From: Beroe forskalii
Taxonomy: Eukaryota > Ctenophora > Nuda > Beroida > Beroidae
Direction: 5' to 3'
Length of the DNA: 64,000 bases
Assembly: GCA_011033025.1 (NCBI GenBank)
Contig: WFMF01000051.1
Location: 682,001 to 746,000 of the forward strand
Shown here: positions 1-10,744 of the stretch, one piece after another
How positions within the stretch are numbered: the first letter of the stretch is position 1
Layout of the letters: each line of letters begins with the position of its first letter
The notes under the pieces: generated by a model
Databases searched by the model: none
Told to the model about the DNA's origin: nothing
Seen by the model: only the letters and a program-made list of their open reading frames with translations
Program-made: the position numbers and the translations under genes

Positions 1-239
1 ACGACCCTCAGCCCTCGGACAAGTGTCCTCGGCAGTTGATGCCGACTTGTGCTGCATGGGTGCTTGCCCAGCAGCCAACTTACAGCACTACTAAAATAAT
101 AACACGTCATATTTATTTCCACGATCGGACGTGGAGTGGTACAAAATGCAGTATATTTTATTTACGATTCTATTCTTCTAGGGCAGTTCCACTTCAGTTG
201 GGCTGTGTTCCGTTTTGTCGACCACATTGAGAAGAGGCA
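1..239 (+). repeat. Upstream flank of receptor copy A, duplicated in inverted orientation
   Basis: This stretch is nearly identical to the reverse complement of about 37697-37935, which lies upstream of receptor copy B. The duplicated unit therefore includes sequence 5' of the receptor start codon. It reaches the left edge of the window, so the true outer border of the duplication lies outside. The flank may contain the ancestral promoter or 5' UTR, but no TATA or other element is convincing by eye. Confidence 0.8.
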
Positions 240-1078
240 ATGATCAATAGATTCGGGATTATTTTCCTCCTGAAGCTTGTTTCATCAGGCAACATTGTCT
301 TTGATTACGATGACATTTATTCAGCGTATCGTTTGATTGATGACAGGGATGGTTTTGAATCGTGCTTTCGGGGAGTTATCACTCAGCACACTGTTGCCGA
401 ACTCCTCATTCGTAGCACGACAAACATAACAGAGGAAGCTGATCACTTTTACTGCAAGTTTAATTTTGATGCGTTCTCTTACCAAATGATTGATATGTCG
501 TTTCACAGAAAATTCCTGTCATCTGATTGGTGGTGTAAGTTTGAAGATGAGAGTTTGCTTTGTGACGGAACCTCTCTGTGTTTGGTAGATGAATGCAAGT
601 GTTCGTCGGTTGATGTTTTCTATTGCAGAGATGGTTCTGGGTGCATTACCTTTAGCAGGCTCTGTGACAACATCCAGGACTGTTTGGACGGATCAGACCA
701 ATGCTTCTGTCCGGGGCATTTTGTACTGCAAACTGAGAAAATTGGAAAAATATGCATCTCCAAGAGTAAACTCTGTGCTGTAGGGAGCAGGGTATTCAGG
801 GGATTGATCCGTCACCACATTTTCAAAGAAATATGGGCGAATTGTAAAAAGTTCAAGCATCACAAGCAGAATCCCCTCCATACCTGTATGTTGGCTGCAT
901 ATGTCGACAAAGATATCCGAGGTACTTTCTTGGACAACCCTCTCAGCATTTCTTTGTTCTGCAAGACAAACTGTTCACATGTGCCTGGGTTTGTGGATGG
1001 CAACTGGACGCAGTTCTGTGGTAGAGTCGCGAAAGGCCATCCCCACAATTATGATATTCTGTGTGGTAATTCCCCTAA

Positions 1079-2215
1079 TACTCCAGTAGCTGAGGGCTGT
1101 GCAGTGTACTTTTCATTGTCGAGGCAGTTTCTCAACGGTTTTCGTTAGTTTTAAGCATAATAAAGAAATCCTAGGGGGTAACATTATATGAATCGACGTC
1201 CTGGGGGTCGTACGGCCACGCCCATTTTTGCCCTTATGTGGCGTTATGAGACCAAATTATTTCAACTTCTGATGGTCATAGAGACTTCGGAATTGATTCA
1301 GGATGTCCATCTCATCAAGGCGAACAACTTTTTCATTCACAACTTTTTTGTCAGATAATTAGTTAATTGACCAATTAGCTAATTGGGTAATTTTCAAAAA
1401 TTCGAAAAAATTTTTTTGGCTTAAAATGATCCCAATCACATGAAACGTGGAAAAAGTGTTTTTCAAGAATATTTTGAAAATTTTTTACTTCAAAAAATTT
1501 CGGGACTTAGAAAAAATTTTGAGCGAAAAAATTGAAATTTGCATTTTTGCGTCCTTAACTTTGTCCAACAGTGTTTAGCAGCTCAAAGTCACGGTGGTTG
1601 CTTTTTGCTGGTTTGACAGAATATTTTTACAGACCCTACTGCAAGTGGGCTCTCTTCAGAATTGGTTGCAGAGCCAAGATCGCCACTGTTGACAAGCAGC
1701 TGATATCACCCCTTCGTGACAACTCCAACCATGGTGCTCGGAGAGCTGCCTCCACCATCTTCATGCCGTAGCAGGAGCTGTAATGGAAAGCTGTAATAAC
1801 TGAACTCCCCATATCATAAGTGCATAGCTGCTGATGCCACCACCTGAAGCCATGGCCAAGATGTGCTGCCTCCCCTCTTCTCTGCTACAATACTTGGATA
1901 GCCAGATGGACCCACCCAGCTGCCCTGCAAGGAGAACCCCTGGGGTGTGCGACATCTCCCTGTCCTGACCCTAACCATAACCCTAACCCTAACCCTAAGC
2001 CAGACCCTTACCTTTGCATAGAGCTGCCATATTGCGAGATAAAGTGACCTGAGATGAAGTGTTGTGAGATGAAATGTCCGTTCCCCAACCCCTGTTCTCT
2101 CCGAGACTTGGAACACCCATCATACTTATTATGTTCTATCTCTCATAACAACCAGTGCCTCCTGCTGTGGGATTCTGTCCACACTGAACAGACACCTTTA
2201 AATGCTGCTGCCATG
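1079..2215 (+). repeat. Left terminal inverted repeat of the 12-kb element
   Basis: It pairs with 12110-13047 on the opposite strand. The open frame at 1571-1771 recurs in the right TIR at 12348-12572 and reflects shared TIR sequence rather than a demonstrated gene. About 150 bp (about 1940-2090) is present only in this arm. Confidence 0.8.
1968..2005 (+). repeat. Interstitial telomere-like CCCTAA repeats
   Basis: Several copies of CCCTAA, some imperfect, lie inside the extra block of the left TIR. Similar short runs occur near 2893, 51405, 51455 and 56690. They are too short and too internal to be a telomere. Confidence 0.7.
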
Positions 2216-3483
2216 GTGGAATACAATTCCGATCACTGGATCATGGATGACACCTGAAAGTGCAAGTCCTCACTCAACCTCGATCAGCAGCTCTTCACGA
2301 CTTCACCATTCATGACTTCTTCCCAGACGAATTGCCATTCCTTCTACGGACTCCTCACTCCGTCCTGGCGTGACCTCGACCCTCTTCAAGCAACACTTTG
2401 GGGAAGTTGACATGTGGGTTCCCTCACAACCCTCTTCCATCCTCCTGTACTACGAACTGGCAATACGAAATGCTCTGGCCTTGTTCCACCAGGGGTTTTA
2501 AGTTCCTCTTCAGCATCACCCCTTGAAGCATATCTGCCGAGCAGTCTGGATGAATAGACTGTACAAGATAATAAGAACTCACCAATCAGAGCTAAGCCCT
2601 AAGGACATTGCCAAGATTGAAGCCATTCCCTCAGTTCTAGTGCTGTGGAAGCTCAAGACCCTGCTCCCTATAGACATGACTGCCTTTACCTCCCCAAATG
2701 AGCACTGTACTGCGAGACTTTCAGAACAGTTCCAGTCAGTATGGGAGCTAAGATGCCATTTGTTGATCAATTATCAATACCATGGCCAGTGGCCGAGCTG
2801 ACATCAATAAACCCTTTTTGCGTCAAAAACTGTGACTGATATGATCAATTCAAATTGATTTTATCATTCATTTTTCACCAAAATCACGTCCCAACCCTAA
2901 CCCACGTCTACAAGGAGAAGGTACTTGAGCCGAGCGTCCTCAACACTCGGCATCACCCACATAAACGATCAAGGAATTTGTTCCAAGCCCTGGGCTCTGA
3001 TTGGTGAGTTCTCAATCTGGTATCTACCAGGTATGTAGCCAGAGGGAGGGCCGTGGGGGCTGCCAGCTCCCCCCCCCCCCCTCGGAACAATGAGAACATC
3101 CCAAAATTTTGCTCTAATATCGTAATATTTGTATTCGGATGAAACTATGATATTTTTTGGTTGTAAGCGATTACAAATTTGCGAATGATAAACTTAATAA
3201 AAAAACAGTCTAAAATCCTCATTTTTCAAAAAATTTTCCGGGCCTGCGTCCCAAAATCCTGCCAAAGCTTGGTTACTGTGCAGTGTTCAGGGCCCTACCT
3301 AGGCTACAGGCCTGGTATCAGGGTATCTACGCATCCAGAAGTTCAGCTCGGCAGATAGGCTTGAAGTTGCAACCCCTGTTGGTACAAAGCCAAAGCATTA
3401 CGGAATGTCAGCTCGTAGTCCAGGAAGATGGAGGAGGGTTGTTAGAGACCCCAGGTGTCAACTTCCCCAAAGAGCTACTTTAA
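2216..3483. repeat. Inner inverted repeat of the 12-kb element with a small spacer ORF
   Basis: Positions about 2216-2500 pair, as an inverted repeat, with 3385-3483 continued at 9949-10115. The Kolobok element was inserted into the right arm. The spacer contains a 92-codon frame at 2523-2801 (plus) with no recognised motif, which I do not call a gene, and a poly-C run near 3071. Confidence 0.6.
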
Positions 3484-4156
3484 AGGGGTTCTCTGCTCCA
3501 GAAAAAGCCCCCTTTTTTATTATTCATTTCACGAAGCAATAATACACTTGGGATTATGGTGAAATTCCCATGTTTCTAGGTGTCTCCTATCGCGAGATAT
3601 CGCACCTTACTGTTATGGCGCGCTGACGTCACTTCAGCACCAGACCGCAACTGACTGCTATGCGCGCTAGCATTATGTATGATAAAATTAGCGTTTTTCG
3701 AGGAACTAAAAACCCATTGCATTTGTACATTTAGGTTGAAATTCTTTTGTTTGAATTCTTTGAGTACCGCTGTGATTCATAATTCACAAATACATCCAAT
3801 CATATTTTCATAATGGTAATTGATCAGCAATTTAATGATTAGATGACAAAACATGACTGCATATTGTGATTGAGAATAAGCACTCGCATTAGCACGTTCA
3901 GTGTTCACATTGACTAAGCTACAATGTATAAATGTATGAATCTCTTGAAACAATTCTTTAAAACAATTTCCCAAAACCGTACAACTTGGGACTGACAATG
4001 CTTGAGACTGACATATATTTAAAAACAACACAAACAAAATGTAAATGGAAGGTCATACAGTTACTTTTCTTATGCTACGATACTACGATATCATTGTATA
4101 TCATAATACATATGGAACGTTTCTGCCAAGTTCATTCAAAACATCATAATTTATTG

Positions 4157-6427
4157 CTACAAGCGTTTCCTAGAAGCATATTTCTGTTGCAATTCTAGCA
4201 TTGTGGGCATAGATTGGCCATGGAAAGTTTTTGGAATGTCCCGAAACGAATAATCGCTGATATCAAGTGGTCGTTGGATATTATTTGCTAAATTTTCCTC
4301 GATTTCAGTGATCATGCTCACTTTGAAGGATTCAGTGTCACGTTTATATTTCGATTTCAGAGTGTAACCCTTCTGTGCCTTAGAATATTGTCGATAAACA
4401 CGTTTATCTGTCACTTCAGCGTTTATGTTTACCTCAATTGCCACCAGCATCATGAAAACGACACATCTGGTAAAACTAAAGCTCTTCTTCTTAGGAAGGT
4501 ATTTCAGTTTGACATTGTGTATCACTTCCAATGCACCGGTGTGGAGGAATCTAGCACATTTCCTCATAGCATTTGACCTCCTTGTATCAGCTATGACATT
4601 AAAGAGCTTCTTGTGTGCTGGAGAGCCAGCTTTGATGTACTGTACCTCTCGAACACCTCTCTTAGTAAGCCGGGGATGCTCACAACCAAATAAGTTTTTG
4701 AAAGCAGGGTAGCGTTGTTTTTCCTTTTTTAGCTTCATTACCACATCCATATTACGTTTACCTTTCCATGTATGAATGCCAACGATGTGATACAGAACAG
4801 AATGCCACTGCTCTAGCAGAAAATCGCCATCACCATTGCAGTTCTGACAACAATACCAAAAATGCCTGATTATAAGTTTTTTCCAGTGTCCTATCGCCTC
4901 ACAATCCTTAGTTTTAGCAGCAGTATCAAGGGCTTTGCCCAGATTTTTGGCAACGTGCCAAATATCAAACCCGTGATAGATTGCTGGATAATTTTCTCTC
5001 ATGTCCTTTGCTACTTTTGTATGCTGATCTGTGACAAATGAGCCGATATCTAACTTGTAATCATTCACCAGAACATTCATCAATTCCCTACAACCGTGCC
5101 GTTCAAGGTCCCCCGAATACTGCCCTTTCCGCACGACGGAGAAATCAATAACTTTGTTGGTTTGGCACTCTAAAATTGTGTAAGTGCATGTGAGGGCAGA
5201 ATAGCCTGGGCTGTCAAACGATGCATCTCCACTTATCTGCAATTTAGTGACATTCTTTAGGGTGTCTAATAACTGTTGTTGCTGCTCTTTATATTTAGTA
5301 ACAATTACAGGGTAAAGGTGCAATTTATTATTCTTGTAGAACGTATCGTTGCATCCAACTGGCATATTAAAAATTGTGCCCAACGTTTGCAATGTTCTAT
5401 ACCCTATTCCAGATAATGCTATCGCCGCTGGGAAAGTGCAATTCACCAAGCTTTTCGAATTATAAACTGGCGAAGACCTCCATGTACTTTTGTGCCCTGA
5501 CGAACATAGGAAACGAACACTGAGCGAAAACCCAAACACTGATTTAACTGTCTGCGTCACTGGAGATCCACACTGCGGACAAAATTTGAATAATCCATCC
5601 AGTTGACCAAGGTGTACCAAAGCCCATGTAAACGAAACAACCGGCGTAGTTTCTGGCAATGAATCAGGTACAAATGTTGGATCTAGACTCTCATCCTGGG
5701 CGTTTCCCATCGATTGAACATCTGGCACGTCCCCATCTTCCAGAAGATGATCAAGTAACTTTTCGTCAAATGTAGCTCCTGGCATGGACACACAGGATAA
5801 GGATGTTCCACATTGAGTAGATCGATTACGTGTCGATAGAGCAGTTTCATAGTGGATAGCAACCGAATTGTTATCTGTTTTTGCCTGATCAAGATTTTCT
5901 GATTCTTCGTTTTCAACTGGAGTTATTTCAGAAACTTCTGAAGGTTCCTCTGAGTTGTCCTCGTTCCATAATCCAGTAACAAGCGCATTTTCTGCAATGG
6001 CTGCGTCCACAGCAGTTTCTAAAGGTAAGATTCTTCTGACACGCTTGCGGCTAGGAACTTGTCCAACTCTGTCCTCCTGCACCAAATCGTCAGCTGATCC
6101 TCTGATCACCATTTCACCAGTTGATCTGTCCGTGTTTGGCACTGCATCTGGTTTCAATGGGAGATGCATCCGTTCGGAGTATTGCAGTTGGGATCGTAAA
6201 AAGTAAGACTCTTCGTAGTCCTCATCACAAAAGTGGTCGGAACAAACACTCATACAATCGGGTCTAATGTCGCTGATCTTTCGTCTTGTTCTTACCACCC
6301 ATTTTTTTCTTTTCAATGGACAACTGGGGAACTTATGAAACCTAAGAAAATGTCTGCCTTCGACTTTACTGTTGCACGAGCCTCTGTCCGTTCGATTGTT
6401 GCATCCCATGACACAACAAAGAACCAT
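4157..6427 (-). CDS. Kolobok transposase with N-terminal THAP zinc finger
   Basis: The product is 756 aa in a single open frame. Residues 1-95 form a THAP C2CH DNA-binding finger: two N-terminal cysteines (CCVMGC), a conserved W, then CSDHF, and an LKPDAVP motif like the AVPTIF box. An acidic linker follows, then a zinc-ribbon-like CPQC...C..GH patch around residue 290. The catalytic region has Asp motifs SGDASFDSPGYSA and VTDQHTKVAKDM, followed by HGFDIWHVAKNL, a layout I recognise from zebrafish and cnidarian Kolobok transposases. The enzyme would bind the element's termini and cut and paste it at TTAA. It is divergent from the plus-strand gene at 7992 and shares an intergenic promoter region with it. 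The frame shows no stop, so it may encode active protein. Confidence 0.9.
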   Translation of the reverse strand: MVLCCVMGCNNRTDRGSCNSKVEGRHFLRFHKFPSCPLKRKKWVVRTRRKISDIRPDCMSVCSDHFCDEDYEESYFLRSQLQYSERMHLPLKPDAVPNTDRSTGEMVIRGSADDLVQEDRVGQVPSRKRVRRILPLETAVDAAIAENALVTGLWNEDNSEEPSEVSEITPVENEESENLDQAKTDNNSVAIHYETALSTRNRSTQCGTSLSCVSMPGATFDEKLLDHLLEDGDVPDVQSMGNAQDESLDPTFVPDSLPETTPVVSFTWALVHLGQLDGLFKFCPQCGSPVTQTVKSVFGFSLSVRFLCSSGHKSTWRSSPVYNSKSLVNCTFPAAIALSGIGYRTLQTLGTIFNMPVGCNDTFYKNNKLHLYPVIVTKYKEQQQQLLDTLKNVTKLQISGDASFDSPGYSALTCTYTILECQTNKVIDFSVVRKGQYSGDLERHGCRELMNVLVNDYKLDIGSFVTDQHTKVAKDMRENYPAIYHGFDIWHVAKNLGKALDTAAKTKDCEAIGHWKKLIIRHFWYCCQNCNGDGDFLLEQWHSVLYHIVGIHTWKGKRNMDVVMKLKKEKQRYPAFKNLFGCEHPRLTKRGVREVQYIKAGSPAHKKLFNVIADTRRSNAMRKCARFLHTGALEVIHNVKLKYLPKKKSFSFTRCVVFMMLVAIEVNINAEVTDKRVYRQYSKAQKGYTLKSKYKRDTESFKVSMITEIEENLANNIQRPLDISDYSFRDIPKTFHGQSMPTMLELQQKYASRKRL

Positions 6428-7991
6428 AATTCAACCATATGATACTTACTGAAGACCTGAATGAAACGTACAATTGGCTTCAAATAGCATCAATCAACAG
6501 GAACCGGAATTTTCACTTTATGACATTTGAGCTCATGACAAGTCTGTAGATCTCGCAATGCACACAAGATCAGGGTTGGGGTTAAAGAGATTGGGCGATA
6601 AAGCAGGAATAGTTAGGTCAGAGAGATTATAAAGTGGTGTGACTATGAGGTCAAATGCCGTTAGGTAAAAAGTCCTACGCATATGTGTGTTCATCAGTCA
6701 AAAGCAACTCGTCAACAGGGTAGTAATAAAGGAATAAGGGTTGTCATGTGAGGCACAAGCTTAGACAGTTTTTAACTTGAGGAAAACTGTTTGCTATCTA
6801 TTTAGAGTGTTTAGGCAATTGCAAATCCAATAAAAGAGTTTTCAATCATTATCTTGGGCTTTATTCCCTTTCAAATTCCTTTTTTAACAACCATTTCTCC
6901 CACCCTTTTTACTTCCTTTTCTTTTTACTGATGAGCACTCATAGCACTTACGGTCCTGTTGATCAGTTGATTGACGTGACTAAATAAGGCCCTGACAGCA
7001 ATTACGGTCCAACGAGTGAATTACGCCGACAAACCTGTGACACTCGAACGACCACAATAGAACTTATGTTCCAGTTATGTCGTTGGTGTATCGCAATAAC
7101 TTTTTTTCAGTTGTTTTCATGTCGCAGGTGTGTCGTAGGCCTAAGTGAGTCGTATGTCTGACGTAGGAGTCTAGGCGAAATTCACTCGTACGACCACAAT
7201 TACATACAATTACATAATTAAATTGGGCATCGATTTCGAGCATGAGGAAGAGTCTTCAATACAACCGATACTGACAGAATAAAGGGGTATGAAACAATAG
7301 CTTCGTTCGGAAATTTGGTAAATTACAGAAACTGTTCACCAATCACTCAACTTTCACGTCTTTCGATAACGGTCCATGGCACAAAACCAGTTCGGTGAAA
7401 CGGGTAAATTACTAGGGCAGCTTCAGTCCTATACGGCAGTCCCCCAACAGCACTACAGCAATACCATGGCAGTACTGGGGCAGTTCTTTGAATATGCTAG
7501 ACTGTATGTAGTATCGCAGCAGTGGCATGTCGGTAATACTTCTATAAAATTAAAATTTGCTTATGGAAACTAAGGCACCCTAGTGCTCAAAGTTCCCCGC
7601 CCCCGTGGTTTATAGGCCAAAATGTTAGGGACCAAAGTCCCAACCATCTCGAAAATCGATGCTATGGCATGCACATTGCACAGCCGTGCTAATTTACTAC
7701 TGCAGCGGTGCCTTTGCCCCTGCTACTGAAGGACTAACGTTGGTCTGCCATGGTACTGCTACAACACAAGTATTATTTCAGTGATACTTGTGTGGCACTG
7801 GCATGGGACTGCATCAACTTGTTCGTATTTTGGCCAAAGTCAGTATCATTTAGAATCAAATGGAAAAGGCAGAATATCACTGTAAAATTTCAATACTTCA
7901 TGATTATTATGAATTATTGATATGATTAGTATTATGTAATGAGTATGACTATGACGAGATATCATTGTCAGAAAAATAGATTCATCGGACA
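6428..7991. promoter_or_regulatory. Divergent intergenic region of the Kolobok element
   Basis: These 1.56 kb separate the start codons of the two divergent Kolobok genes and should hold both promoters. No long ORF is present; the 65-codon frame at 7376 has no family features. No clear TATA box or splice leader was identified, so the assignment rests on gene arrangement only. Confidence 0.4.
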
Positions 7992-9330
7992 ATGAGTTCA
8001 ACAAGTGGCGACAGTGAAGGATGTCTCTCGTTTTACTCGGAAGAAAGCAGTAGCGTAAGTTACCTAGATTCAGATGTTTCAAGTGATGACGAGAGTGTAG
8101 CTGGTTCAAGTGATACTGAGGATAAAACGCATTCTGGAACCGGCGAGAATAACAGTTCTGGTTGTGAAGTCGAGCTGAATGTGATGTTTGATCCTAGTCT
8201 TGAACCAAGATGCCAAGATATTAGCGACCATGACAGTGACGAGGACCCTGCTACAGTTGGTTATGAATATGGAGACGACAGGTTAGAAAATGAGGTATCC
8301 AACGATATGAGTGTGGGTGACAAGGATGAAAATCTACGGACTGATTGGTGCTCTTGTACACGATGTGAAGCTGTTCACGGGCCTGATAATGACTACCCCA
8401 GTGGAATAATTTTAAAAGGTGGCTGGGAATCTGTAACTAAGAGTAAAAAGAGGCTTTTTCAGCTTTGGGTAAAGACTAGCTGGTTTTGACATGTTTTCAC
8501 TAAAATGACCGAAATTTTAAAAAATAAGTTCAATTGCTGGCTAGAGAAACGTGCAACATTGTTTTTCATTGAATATGGTAATTATTTAAAAATGTTTATG
8601 ATGGCTATTTAGATAGTTTTCACTAAAAAAGTTTGACCAAAGTCAAACACAAGGAAATACCGCGGCTGGTTTAGGAATGCGGTGGCTGGTTTGGGAATGC
8701 GGTGGCTGGTTTGGGAATGTGATGGCTGGTTTGGGAATGCAGTGGGAATGCAGCTGCTGGATTCGGATTAGGCACCGGGAAAGGTCGATTATGGTATTCA
8801 GCTCTATGAATTTCACGATTTTGAGTTCATCAATTACAGAATGTGTCCAGAAAAGCTTATTTTGTTCGAATTTAAGCTTTTTTTTTAATTTCTTATTTGG
8901 AAATTTGACTGGGAATCTAATTCCTAAATTCCCCATATTATTCTACTGGGATGACTACTGTTGTCGGATCAGTGACTCTATTTATAATTTTATGGAGAAG
9001 GAGGGTAAAGCTTGTATAACAGAGACTAAGGCTTACCTAGATGTAGTAGAAAACACAGATATTTTGAAACTACTGCGATTTACTTACAGTCGAGGTACTG
9101 GTAGTAGCACATATGATACGAGCAAAGAGTTAGACAATAATGGCTATCGCCATTTGTGCTACAAGTTTTTTGTTTTTCTGATCAATTGTCACTCCACGGT
9201 GCACATGACCCGATACATAGTACCGTCTTGCGTTGTAAGGCATGTCAGACAGCAATATCCTGATGAGAAACATTCGTACACTGGTTTCAAAGCCGGAGAT
9301 GCTTCTGTCTTATCTTACAAGGACTTCTAA
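7992..9330 (+). CDS. Kolobok second gene, P2X7 C-terminal (ballast)-like protein, split by a MITE
   Basis: Positions 7992-8396 encode an acidic Ser/Asp/Glu-rich N-terminus and then WCSCTRCEAVHGPDNDY. After the 554-bp MITE and its duplicated 8 bp, the frame continues in register from about 8959 with CCRISDSIYNF, a central region and, at the end, YRHLCYKFFVFLIN, PSCVVRHVRQQYPDE and YTGF. The Cys pairs and the R-x-x-x-Y...PSCVV..IR..(F/Y)P...YTGF pattern resemble the zinc-binding C-terminal domain of P2X7 receptors and many uncharacterised animal proteins. There are no transmembrane segments, so this is not an ion channel. It is presumably an accessory DNA- or zinc-binding protein of the transposon. 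The homologous part in the element at 13590-15308 is not split, which supports the insertion model. Confidence 0.7.
8397..8950. mobile_element. hAT-type MITE inside the Kolobok second gene, 8-bp TSD
   Basis: The TSD ATGACTAC lies at 8389-8396 and 8951-8958. The ends are CCCAGTGGAATAA and TTATTCTACTGGG. The element is 554 bp with no transposase. It contains a short tandem array of about 20 bp units (GGCTGGTTTGGGAATGCGGT-like) at about 8661-8752. Precise removal restores the reading frame of the host gene. The 8-bp duplication and CAGTG-like ends point to hAT. Confidence 0.88.
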
Positions 9331-10744
9331 CATTATGAAAGAAAATCTAAGTATCATTTTTCTGACTGGGTACCTATGAAGGTATGAAACTAACCTTTAA
9401 TTTTAGAAAAGGGTCTTTTAATTTCATATTGTATTGTAATCAACTACTTATGATGAAATCTATAATTCGTGTGTTTTCTGTGATTTACAGCGTTGATTTC
9501 CTATCAGAGAAATAAAAGCGTGAAGGCTATCTGTAAGTCTGTTATGGTCGTGAAAAGTGTACTATTTTATTATTAGAACAACAACAATGTGGGGTGTATC
9601 ATGGCTACAATAATATACACAATGATGATCGGTCGTAAAAAACAAAATACAAACTCCGAAGGAAGGAAGGAGCAAGACTATTTAGACATTATGTGAGTTA
9701 CACTTGATTTGACACCTTTTAATCACAACTATACCCCCGCTTTACCAGTAATGTACGGTTGCGCGATAAACATGTTGGTGCAGAAGTGACGTCATCGCGC
9801 TAAATCTTTAAACCGCAATAACTCGCGAAATAATGAAGACACAGACACGGGGATTTCACTATTGTATAAAATGCAACGTGAGACATGATAAAATAATAAT
9901 CATTCAGAATTTTTCAAGTGTCGAGTTTATACCAGAGAACCCCTTTAAGAGGGTTGTGGTCTAGCCGGGACGGGGTAATTAGGAGTCCTTAGAAAGTTAG
10001 AAGAAGGAATGGCATTTTGTCTGGGAAGAAGACATGGGCGGAGAAGAGCTGCTAATAGCGTAGTTGGGTGAGGACTTGCAGGTGTCATCCATGATCCAGC
10101 GATTATATTCCACCAGAATTAAACAGAATTAAACAGAATTAAACAATTTTAGTCCAAAGAAGCACTAACACTTCTGTCTGGACGGATACATACATCAACA
10201 AAGTTTCTTATTTCAACCCGTCACAAAAACACTGAAAAAGCGCGGCAGCAACGAGTTCACGTATTAGCGCCATTTGCTTTGATCTGCAATTTATACTCAA
10301 TTGCCATTGCGCTCCTAAGCAAGTCCTCGGCAGTCTTTTTGCCAGCCTTTTCGCGAGCAGCGGATGGGCGAGTTGCAGAAGTGGGAGCAGTCTGAGGGGG
10401 TGCTGCAGGAGCAGTGTTCGGGGAGGAAGCTTGGGCAGGTGCAGAGGGGGCAGCAGGAGTAGATGTACGGGCTGCAGTAGTACAGGCAGTGGGTGAAGTC
10501 TTGGTAGGAGCAGGAGGAGAAGGTGCATTTTGAGGAAAACTCCAAATCTCACCTTTGAAGATGTAGAAGTGCTGCTCAGGGCTGGCTCTCTTCTTCGCTT
10601 TCATGAGGTCCACAAGTTTCTTCCGTTCTTCTCTCTCCTCACGAGTCAGGTCTGGTGCTACAAAGACCCTTCGTGTAGTTGGGATTTCTCGTAACCTCTT
10701 CCCACATTTACGAAGACGGACAGCAGCATCACTGTTCGTTAGGC

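Larger units (their letters stand above)
3484..9944. mobile_element. Kolobok DNA transposon, two divergent genes, TTAA target site
   Basis: TTAA flanks the element at 3480-3483 and 9945-9948, and the ends are AGGGGTTCTCTG and CAGAGAACCCCT. TTAA duplication and a THAP-domain transposase are hallmarks of the Kolobok superfamily. The element is 6461 bp. It encodes a long uninterrupted transposase on the minus strand and, divergently on the plus strand, a second gene resembling the P2X7 C-terminal domain. The open transposase frame suggests recent activity, although the second gene is split by a MITE. Related ends are found at 13590-15308. Confidence 0.88.

Noticed and set aside
240..1148. Copy A first segment as a complete 302-aa secreted LDLa protein
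   Set aside because: The last ~22 codons and stop are transposon TIR sequence; the original protein continued into the 7TM part.
10208..10552. Leu/Pro-rich frame as a membrane protein
   Set aside because: It is an out-of-frame shadow of the Ala/Pro-rich tail of the ORF1-like sequence.
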